Source: Sphingomonas oligoaromativorans
GTDB lineage: Bacteria > Pseudomonadota > Alphaproteobacteria > Sphingomonadales > Sphingomonadaceae
Assembly: GCF_011762195.1 (NCBI RefSeq)
Contig: NZ_JAASQK010000014.1
Location: 1 to 41,467 of the forward strand
Length of the DNA stretch: 41,467 nucleotides
Direction of reading: 5' to 3'
This document shows, piece by piece, positions 35,192 to 41,467 of this stretch. How positions within the stretch are numbered: the first letter of the stretch is position 1; every line of letters starts with the position of its first letter. The notes under the pieces were generated by a model. The model searched no databases. It was not told where the DNA came from and was given only the letters and a program-made list of their open reading frames with translations. The translations under genes were made by a program, and so were the position numbers.

Positions 35192-38100
35192 ATGCAACTG
35201 ATCCGGGCGTTGTTCGTCGCGATGCTGCTGCTGCCCTCGGCCGCCTTCGCCGCCGCCCCGGAACGGCTGCTCGCGCATTATACGCACCAGCGCTGGAGCG
35301 ACGAGAGCGACGCCCCCCGGCCGGTCTTCGCGCTCGCCCAGGATCATCGCGGCTATCTGTGGGTGGCGGCCGCGAGCGGGCTGTACCGGTTCGACGGCAT
35401 CCGCTTCGAATGCGTGAGCACCGGCGTCGATATGGTCGCGAACGGCGCGCCATCGGCGATCCTCGTGCGCCGGAACGGCGACGTCTGGACCAATTTCGAG
35501 CATTCGGGCCGTTTCGCGGTGTATCGGAACGGCCGGCTGAGCTTCCTGCGCGCGCCCCGCGCGCCGCACCGCGTGATCGCGATGCACGAAACCCGCGACG
35601 GGACGATCTGGGTGCTGACGGAGCGGGTCGGCATCCCGCTGCTGCGCTATCGCGACAACCGGTGGACGGCGTTCGGGGCTCGGGCCGGCGCGCCGCTCGA
35701 CAACCCGTACAGCATGGCGGTGACGCGCGACGGCACCGTCTGGGTCTCGTTCACCGGATCGGTCGCGCGGCTGGCGCCCGGCAGCGAGCATTTCGAATTC
35801 GTCCGGCGTGAGCGCCGGGCGATCCCCCGGCTGGCGCTCGACCCGGAGGAACGGGTCTGGCTGACCGACAGCCACGGCAGCTATCCCATCACAGGCCCGG
35901 CGGGGCGCGGCGATCCGCCGCCGCTGCGCCATGCCTATGCGACCAATCTCGCGCGGATCCGGGGGCGCCCCGCGTTCGATCGCGAGGGCAATCTGTGGAT
36001 TCCGACCTATTATGACGGGCTGGAGCGCGTGGCCCATCCCGATCCGCGCGGCCCCGCCTCGGCGGCCGAGGCGGCCGCGCGGGTCGAGCGCTTCACCGCG
36101 CGCGACGGGCTCTCCTCCAACGCCACGAGCCAGGTCTTCCAGGATGCCGAGGGCAATGTGTGGACCGCGACGGACAACGGGATGGACCGCTTCTGGCCGG
36201 CGACGCTGCGCTTCGAGCCGAAGCTCACCGATCCGGCGACCTATGGCGACATCCTGCTCGGCGCCTCCGACGGCACGGTCTATATCGGCGAGGAGACCAC
36301 CGTCTATCGCGTGCGCCCCGGCGGCCGCCCTGAGCCGATCTTCCACACCGACAAGGAGCCCCGCACCCTGTGCGAGGCGCCCGACCATTCGATCTGGATC
36401 GGCCTGCACAAGGACAAGCAGGTGGTCGTCTGGCGCGATGGCCATGTCCGGCCGCTGCCGCATAATGTGCCGCTGGCCTATACCGTCTATGACTGCGCGT
36501 TCGACGCGCGGGGCGACTTCTGGGCGACGGCCTCGTTCGGCGGCATGGCGCGCCTTCATGCGGGCCGCTGGGAGAAGATGTTCGGCGCGCCCGGCCCCGC
36601 CTTCCTGCCCAAGGGGATGATCCCCGACGCGCAGGGCCGGCTGATCGTCCAGTGGAACAACGACATGGTGAGCCGCATCGATGGCGGGACGCGCCGCTCG
36701 ATCCGCATACCGCGCGACGGCGACGCGCCGGACGACGTGACGCTCTATCTGGCCGCCCCCGATACCGTCTATGTCGCGGGCCGGTTCGGGCTGGGGCGCA
36801 TCCGCGACGGGCGTTTCGACAGCATCTCCGCGCGGCGCGTCCCGCAGTTCAGCGGCGTGAACGGGATCGTCCGCACGCCCGCCGGCAACACCTGGCTCGC
36901 CAGCCCGGCCGGAATCCTGCGCGTCCGCACCGACGATCTGGAACGCGCCTTCGGACACCCCGCCCTGATCCCGCCGATGCAGGTGTTCGGCCCCATCGAC
37001 GGGCTGCGCAGCCGGCCGCATTCGCACAGCCGCCAGGCGATCGTGCGGGGCGGCGACGGGCGGCTATGGATCGCCACGCAGAGCGGGACATTATGGCTCG
37101 ATCCGAACCAGATCACGCGCAGCCGCACCGCGCCCGCGGTGGCGATCGGCGCGCTCATCGCCGATCGCACCTATCGCGACCCGACGACCGTCACGCTGCC
37201 GGCGGGCACCACCAACCTCCATATCGATTTCTCGGTGCTGAGCTTCTCGAACCCGCGCACCACCCATGTCCGATACCGGCTGGAGGGGCTGGATACGGAG
37301 TGGGTGGAAGCCGGGACGCGGCGCCAGGCCTTCTACACCAATCTCGCGCCCGGCACCTATCGCTTCCGCCTGATCGCCGCCAACGACAGCGGCGTCTGGA
37401 ACGAGCAGGGCGCCACGGCCGATTTCGTCATCCCGCCCACCTTCGTGCAGTCGCGCTGGTTCACCATGCTGTGGGTGCTGCTCGTCGGGCTGCTGCTCTG
37501 GCTCGCCTACTGGCTGCGCATGGGGCAGGTCGCGCGCAATATCCGCAGCCGGCTGGAGGAGCGGCTCGGCGAGCGCGAGCGGATCGCGCGCGAACTCCAC
37601 GACACGCTGTTGCAGGGCGTGCAGGGGCTGGTGCTGCGCTTCCAGTCGGTCGCCAACAGGATGCCGGCCGAGGAAGCGACCCGCGCCAAGCTGGAGACCG
37701 CGCTGCGCCGCGCCGACGAGATCATGGTGGAGGCCCGCAACCGCGTGCAGGATCTGCGCACCGCCACGGCGTCCGGCGATCTTCCCGAGCTGCTCCGGGA
37801 TCGCGCCGTCGAGGCCGCGTTCGATCCGCCGATCCCGATCCGCATCGTCGCGGAAGGCAGGCCGCGGCCGATCGACCGGCTGGTGTCGATCGAACTCAGC
37901 CGGATCGTGGACGAGGCCCTGCTCAACGCGGCCCATCATGCGAAGGCCGGCTCGATCGACATCATCGTCCGCTTCGGCCTGCGCCATCTCGGCGTGGAGA
38001 TACGCGACGACGGCGTGGGCCTCGGGCGCGCCATCCTCGAACAGGGCCACAAGCCGGGGCATTTCGGCCTGATCGGGATGCGCGAGCGCGCCGAACGGAT

Positions 38101-38254
38101 CGGCGGCGACTTCGTGATCGACTCCCATCCCGGTATGGGCTCCACGGTGACGATCACCCTGCCCGCCCGGCTGGCCTATGCCGATCCCGGCCCGCGCCGG
38201 CACCGCCTGTTCTCCTGGTTCTTCCGCGAAAGGATGGAAGCGGACCATGCCTGA
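35192..38254 (+). CDS. Histidine kinase with periplasmic Reg_prop beta-propeller and Y_Y_Y domain
   Basis: 1020 residues. Signal peptide (LIRALFVAMLLLPSAAFAAA), then two-component-regulator propeller repeats with the recurring hallmark 'DxxGxLWVA' (e.g. QDHRGYLWVAAASGLYRFDG, DREGNLWIPTYYDGL, DAEGNVWTATDNGMDRF). A Y_Y_Y domain follows (YRLEGLDTEWVEAG; NLAPGTYRFRLIAAND, about 675-750), one membrane helix (about 756-778), HisKA_3 with RELHDTLLQGVQGL (His about 800) and a NarL-type HATPase (RDDGVGLG, GHFGLIGMRERAERIGG). Such sensors often detect extracellular polysaccharide fragments in Bacteroidetes. The ATG at 35192 places the signal peptide at the N-terminus. Its end overlaps the regulator gene by 8 bases. 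Confidence 0.93.
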   Translation: MQLIRALFVAMLLLPSAAFAAAPERLLAHYTHQRWSDESDAPRPVFALAQDHRGYLWVAAASGLYRFDGIRFECVSTGVDMVANGAPSAILVRRNGDVWTNFEHSGRFAVYRNGRLSFLRAPRAPHRVIAMHETRDGTIWVLTERVGIPLLRYRDNRWTAFGARAGAPLDNPYSMAVTRDGTVWVSFTGSVARLAPGSEHFEFVRRERRAIPRLALDPEERVWLTDSHGSYPITGPAGRGDPPPLRHAYATNLARIRGRPAFDREGNLWIPTYYDGLERVAHPDPRGPASAAEAAARVERFTARDGLSSNATSQVFQDAEGNVWTATDNGMDRFWPATLRFEPKLTDPATYGDILLGASDGTVYIGEETTVYRVRPGGRPEPIFHTDKEPRTLCEAPDHSIWIGLHKDKQVVVWRDGHVRPLPHNVPLAYTVYDCAFDARGDFWATASFGGMARLHAGRWEKMFGAPGPAFLPKGMIPDAQGRLIVQWNNDMVSRIDGGTRRSIRIPRDGDAPDDVTLYLAAPDTVYVAGRFGLGRIRDGRFDSISARRVPQFSGVNGIVRTPAGNTWLASPAGILRVRTDDLERAFGHPALIPPMQVFGPIDGLRSRPHSHSRQAIVRGGDGRLWIATQSGTLWLDPNQITRSRTAPAVAIGALIADRTYRDPTTVTLPAGTTNLHIDFSVLSFSNPRTTHVRYRLEGLDTEWVEAGTRRQAFYTNLAPGTYRFRLIAANDSGVWNEQGATADFVIPPTFVQSRWFTMLWVLLVGLLLWLAYWLRMGQVARNIRSRLEERLGERERIARELHDTLLQGVQGLVLRFQSVANRMPAEEATRAKLETALRRADEIMVEARNRVQDLRTATASGDLPELLRDRAVEAAFDPPIPIRIVAEGRPRPIDRLVSIELSRIVDEALLNAAHHAKAGSIDIIVRFGLRHLGVEIRDDGVGLGRAILEQGHKPGHFGLIGMRERAERIGGDFVIDSHPGMGSTVTITLPARLAYADPGPRRHRLFSWFFRERMEADHA

Positions 38255-38876
38255 CCCTGCGCCGATCCGCATCCTCCTTGTCGACGACCATCCCGTGCTG
38301 CGCGAGGGGGTCGCCTCGATCCTGGAGGACCGCACCGACATGGTCGTGGTCGGCGAGGCCAGCGACGGAGCCGAAGGGATCGCCCTCTTCCGCGAACTCC
38401 GCCCCGACGTGACGCTGATGGACCTCCAGATGCCGGGCATGAACGGGCTTGAGGCGATCGTCGCGATCCGCGCCGGCTTTCCCGACGCGCGCATCCTCGT
38501 GCTCACCACCTATGCCGGCGACGTGCAGGCGGTGCGCGCGCTCAAGGCCGGCGCGACCGGCTATCTGCTCAAGAGCAGCCTGCGGACCGAGATGCTGGAC
38601 GCCATTCTGAACGTCCATCGCGGCCGGCGGCATGTGCAGGGCGAGGTCGCCACCGGGATCGCGCACCACATCGCCGACGATCCGCTGAGCGAACGCGAGA
38701 TCGCCGTGCTGCGGCTGGTCGCGGAGGGCAAGGCCAACAAGGAGATCGCCCAGGCGCTGTCGCTCTCGGAGGAGACCGTGAAGGCGCACCTCAAGAACCT
38801 GTTCGCCAAGCTCGACGTCAACGACCGCACCCACGCCGTCACCATCGCGGTGCGGCGCGGGATCATCGAGCTCTGA
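38247..38876 (+). CDS. NarL/LuxR-family response regulator
   Basis: 209 residues. The receiver has LLVDDHPVLREGV, phospho-acceptor Asp in VTLMDLQMPGMNG, LTTYAGD and the YLLKSS lysine. The C-terminal GerE HTH is LSEREIAVLRLVAEGKANKE, then IAQALSLSEETVKAHLKNLF. It overlaps the propeller kinase gene by 8 bases (ATGCCTGA region), so it is the cognate partner. Targets are unknown; the adjacent hydrolase gene is one candidate. Confidence 0.95.
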   Translation: MPDPAPIRILLVDDHPVLREGVASILEDRTDMVVVGEASDGAEGIALFRELRPDVTLMDLQMPGMNGLEAIVAIRAGFPDARILVLTTYAGDVQAVRALKAGATGYLLKSSLRTEMLDAILNVHRGRRHVQGEVATGIAHHIADDPLSEREIAVLRLVAEGKANKEIAQALSLSEETVKAHLKNLFAKLDVNDRTHAVTIAVRRGIIEL

Positions 38877-39041
38877 TCGGGGATCGAAATCCCCTCCGGG
38901 TATCGGGACGCCCAACGAACCGAATGGCCGCACCTATCCGGTGGTATGGCCCATCCATCCCTCGGCCCAAATCGACCGCGGACATGCCTCGGCCTAGCCT
39001 GCCGAGGCGGTGATGAAGCCTGCGGTCGAGAGGATTTGGTT

Positions 39042-39956
39042 ATGAAGCTGGACACTATCCCACACACCGACGGTTCGGGGGTCGAAGAGCTGGTTCCGTC
39101 GCGCTACGCGCTGCGGGTGGGCGAGATCGACGTGCTCGTGGTCAGCGACGGCGTGCTGCCTCTGCCGACCGAGACGATGTCCACCAACGTCGATCCGGCC
39201 GCCCGCGTGGCCTGGTTCAAGGACCAGTTCCTGGGGCCGGACGCCTTCGACTGGGCGCTCAACGTGCTCGTGGTGCGCAGCGGCGAGCAGGTCATCCTCG
39301 TCGACGCCGGGCTGGGCGGACAGTTCCCCGGCTTTCCGCGCGCCGGCATGTTCCCCCGGCGGCTGGCGGCGGCCGGCATCGATCTCGCGTCGGTGACCGA
39401 CATCGTCATCACGCACATGCACATGGATCATATCGGCGGCCTGCTCGTCGACGAGGTGAAAAGCCGGCTGAACCCGGACGTGCGCATCCACGTCGCGGCC
39501 ACCGAGGTGGCTTTCTGGGAGGCGCCGGATTTCTCGCACACCCGGATGCCGTCGCCGGTGCCGGATGTGCTGCGGGCCACCGCCGCGCAGTTCATGGATG
39601 CCTATCGCGACAAGGTGCGCACGTTCGACGAGAGCCATGAGGTGGCGCCGGGGGTGCTCGCCTGGCGGACCGGCGGCCATACGCCGGGGCATAGCGTGGT
39701 CCGCCTGACCTCGGGCGACGCGCGGCTGACCTTCGCCGGAGACGCGATCTTCCCGGTCGGCTTCGACCACCCGGACTGGCACAACGGTTTCGAGCACGAC
39801 CCCGAGGAGTCCGTCCGTGTCCGCGTCCGCCTTCTGCGGGAGGCGGCGGCGACCGGCGAGCTGCTGGTGGCCACCCACCTGCCGTTCCCGTCCGTGGGCC
39901 GGGTTGCGGCCGATGGCGACAGCTTCCGCTGGGTCGCGGGCTTCTGGGATTATTGA
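39042..39956 (+). CDS. Metallo-beta-lactamase-fold hydrolase
   Basis: 304 residues, no signal peptide. The dinuclear zinc motif THMHMDHIGG (His125, His127, Asp129, His130) is followed by the third-ligand region GHTPGHS and FAGDAIF with the bridging Asp, then a late His in ATHLPFPSVG. The pattern places it with the methyl parathion hydrolase/lactonase-like branch of the fold. The substrate cannot be told from sequence. The ATG at 39042 follows GAGAGGA. A stem-loop lies 24 bases after the stop. Confidence 0.9.
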   Translation: MKLDTIPHTDGSGVEELVPSRYALRVGEIDVLVVSDGVLPLPTETMSTNVDPAARVAWFKDQFLGPDAFDWALNVLVVRSGEQVILVDAGLGGQFPGFPRAGMFPRRLAAAGIDLASVTDIVITHMHMDHIGGLLVDEVKSRLNPDVRIHVAATEVAFWEAPDFSHTRMPSPVPDVLRATAAQFMDAYRDKVRTFDESHEVAPGVLAWRTGGHTPGHSVVRLTSGDARLTFAGDAIFPVGFDHPDWHNGFEHDPEESVRVRVRLLREAAATGELLVATHLPFPSVGRVAADGDSFRWVAGFWDY

Positions 39957-39979
39957 GGCTTCCCGGACGAAACTGAAGC

Positions 39980-40006
39980 AGGGCGCGACCTCATAGGCCG
40001 CGCCCT
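39980..40006 (+). terminator. Hairpin terminator after the MBL-fold gene
   Basis: AGGGCGCG (39980-39987) pairs with CGCGCCCT (39999-40006) over an 11-base loop. It lies just past the hydrolase stop and lacks a T-run. It marks the last clearly host-like feature before base composition changes. Confidence 0.55.
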
Positions 40007-40614
40007 GACGCGCGCCAGGGCAGCGTCGAACCTGGCCGCCGGTCCGCCCGTTGGACTGGCGGTCATTTCACGAAAGCGCCAACGCCCTTCCAGAAGGAAG
40101 CGTCGTGGGACTTTGCCAAAGATGTCTTGGATTTGTGGTGCGCCTACAGGACTCGGAAACTGCTTACTAAGACATTGAAATAATAGGCAGTCTTTTCGCA
40201 CCAAAACCCCCGTGGTCCACTCGTGGTCCACCGCAAAAATGGGTCCGTCATAGGGCCTCCAACCCGCGCCGGGGTATAGGACCCGAATTACAAAGCGCGA
40301 AGTCGCAACGTCCTGTTCGAAGCGCGTCTGCACCGAATCCAAGGCGAGGAATCCTACCAATTTGAGTTGACCGCTTTCGAAAGGCGAGCCCGAAATAGCC
40401 GCCGTCCCAGCAAAGGAGCGCCAGTATGGCTGCAAACATCTTTTGCAGCCGCCAATGGCGACACCGAGCGCCAAGCCAGTCCATGCGTTCATGGCGATGA
40501 TCGAAAGGGGCAGACGATACTTTCTCGCCGGTTTCAAATCGGCTAGCGCGGAGCGAGGATGCGGAGTTTCTGACCGGAACTCGCAGCTCGTTGTGGCGGG
40601 GAGTAATCTGGTAG
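40007..40614. other. Low-GC junction region without a confident gene
   Basis: About 600 bases visibly less GC-rich than the rest of the window. A minus-strand reading frame of up to 195 codons (39950-40537, ATG at 40492) crosses it, with a hydrophobic start (NAWTGLALGVAIGG), but it lacks a recognisable domain and its 3' part runs into the hairpin of the preceding gene, so I do not call it. The short direct repeat GTGGTCCAC occurs twice near 40211-40230. It probably marks the edge of acquired DNA. Confidence 0.5.
40136..40160 (-). other. tRNA 3'-end-like sequence (possible attachment site)
   Basis: The minus strand reads GTTTCCGAGTCCTGTAGGCG followed by CACCA. It resembles a T-loop, T-stem and acceptor end with CCA, but the loop carries one extra C and no 5' tRNA half is present upstream. 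Such 3'-end fragments often mark integration sites of islands. Weak evidence; no integrase is seen in the window. Confidence 0.3.
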
Positions 40615-41451
40615 ATGACTGGCGATCGCGTGCTCCAACGTGCGTTCAGACCGCGAGCGCGTCTGCTTCAATTGCTTGGCGACCAGCTGATTGGCTCGCC
40701 CCGGCTTGCGCTCTTCGAGCTCGTCAAGAATGCCTATGACGCCGATGCTGACAAGGTCACCATTACCTTCGAGGACCTCGGAACACCGGATGCAAGCATC
40801 GTCATTCGCGACAATGGCCAAGGCATGTCACTCGAAACGATCGAGCATGTCTGGCTCGTTCCCGGTCACGATCACCGCGAGCAGGAGCGGGAAAGTAACA
40901 TTCGATCGCCGCTATACGGCCGACTCCCGCTCGGCGAAAAGGGTGTGGGCCGGTTCGCTGTCCACAAGCTGGGAGACTCTATAGAGCTCGTCACTCGAGC
41001 CGAAGGCGAGCCCGAGTGCTATGCGAAGTTCGACTGGAACGAGTTGCTCGAGGAAATCTATCTCACTGACGCGGAAATCACGGTTTCCGAACGCACCCCT
41101 GAGATCTTCAAGGACACTACCGGCACGCTGATCAAGGTAGGCCGCCTCAGATCGGACGACTGGACGCGCGGCGAGATCCGCGACCTCTACCGCCAAGTGA
41201 CGTCGATCGCATCGCCATTCGGTGACCGGGTCGGCGACTTCAACGTCAGTCTCGACGTGCCCGATCATCCGGAATGGGTCGCCTCGCTGCCGGGCGTCCA
41301 TCAGCTTCTCGAGATGGCGCCCTACCGGTTCGACTTCGATTTCGATGGGGACCGCCTGCACTATCGCTACGAGTGTGGATCAGCGTGGAAAAAGGACCCC
41401 GTTAGCGGGGTGATAGGCGTCGAAAGGGGACCCCTCATCCCGTTGGTCTAG
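40615..41451 (+). CDS. GHKL-type ATPase, 3'-truncated by an insertion sequence
   Basis: The first 253 codons (to 41373) encode a GHKL/Hsp90-like ATP-binding fold: N-box ALFELVKNAYDADADKVTI, G1 IVIRDNGQGMS, and the lid/G2 region LPLGEKGVGRFAVHKLGD. This architecture is typical of large (700-900 residue) ATP-binding proteins of mobile islands, related in fold to MutL/MORC/Hsp90. After RLHYRYE the frame runs into foreign sequence and stops 26 codons later (GSAWKKDPVSGVIGVERGPL), so the rest of the protein is missing or lies beyond the insertion. Original function is unknown; the remaining fragment is probably inactive. Confidence 0.75.
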   Translation: MTGDRVLQRAFRPRARLLQLLGDQLIGSPRLALFELVKNAYDADADKVTITFEDLGTPDASIVIRDNGQGMSLETIEHVWLVPGHDHREQERESNIRSPLYGRLPLGEKGVGRFAVHKLGDSIELVTRAEGEPECYAKFDWNELLEEIYLTDAEITVSERTPEIFKDTTGTLIKVGRLRSDDWTRGEIRDLYRQVTSIASPFGDRVGDFNVSLDVPDHPEWVASLPGVHQLLEMAPYRFDFDFDGDRLHYRYECGSAWKKDPVSGVIGVERGPLIPLV

Positions 41452-41467
41452 GCACGCGCGCTTGGCG
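41374..41467. mobile_element. Left end of an insertion sequence, probably IS21-like (partial)
   Basis: From TGTGGATCAGCGTGG onward the sequence breaks the ATPase reading frame. It contains a perfect hairpin ACCCCG-TTAG-CGGGGT (41396-41411) and two similar blocks, AAAAAGGACCCC (41389-41400) and GAAAGGGGACCCC (41422-41434), like the repeated transposase-binding ends of IS21-family elements. No transposase gene is inside the window. Family assignment is from memory of similar sphingomonad IS ends. Confidence 0.55.

Noticed and set aside
40136-40200. Complete tRNA gene
   Set aside because: Only a 3'-end-like stretch is present; no D-arm, anticodon arm or 5' acceptor strand could be found upstream on the minus strand.
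39950-40537. 195-codon minus-strand frame at the island boundary
   Set aside because: No domain or convincing ribosome site, TTG or late ATG start, and overlap with the hydrolase terminator. It might be a decayed gene but cannot be supported.

Overview
The window is chromosomal DNA of a high-GC alphaproteobacterium, most likely a sphingomonad (Sphingomonas or a close relative). The evidence is the 16S rRNA 5' end at the left edge, a large TonB-dependent receptor beside carbohydrate genes, a FixJ/NarL-rich signalling region, and an entericidin-type lipoprotein. Genus is inferred, not proven.

Layout. 1-437: 5' end, leader and promoter of a ribosomal RNA operon on the minus strand. 585-1495: small genes (entericidin lipoprotein, an uncharacterised coupled ORF, a DUF1488-type protein, a 45-residue membrane protein). 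1629-6308: MarR regulator divergent from an EmrA-EmrB-outer membrane factor tripartite efflux operon. 6337-7990: leucine/amino-acid dehydrogenase divergent from its probable Lrp/AsnC regulator. 8000-10033: EF-G-like GTPase. 10163-13240: copper module (HMA chaperone, CopA ATPase, CueR) with two divergent CueR-type promoters.

13492-26420 is the most distinctive region. It is a carbohydrate-utilisation locus with a TonB-dependent receptor and two tandem paralogues of about 1000 residues, each fusing a GH55-like double beta-helix to a gluconolactonase-like propeller. It also holds gluconokinase, a secreted acetylesterase-type hydrolase, a FadR-type GntR regulator and a GntP gluconate permease. 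The likely flow is outer-membrane capture and periplasmic cleavage or deacetylation of a glycan, release of an aldonate (gluconate), import by GntP, and phosphorylation by GntK. Both fusion genes carry the same promoter-proximal motif at identical spacing, suggesting co-activation.

26736-31764: a stand-alone LuxR-type HTH protein, a DEDD exonuclease, an aldehyde dehydrogenase, a GDSL-esterase autotransporter and a small exported protein. 31779-34561: a PAS histidine kinase, a receiver-only protein and a FixJ-like regulator in one orientation. 34640-38876: a small membrane protein divergent from a periplasmic-propeller histidine kinase and its NarL-type regulator. 39042-39956: a metallo-beta-lactamase-fold hydrolase.

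From about 40000 the base composition drops, no confident gene is seen for about 600 bases, and a tRNA-3'-end-like sequence occurs. A GHKL-type ATPase gene then begins and is cut at about 41373 by what looks like the left end of an insertion sequence, probably IS21-like. This right edge looks like a genomic island.
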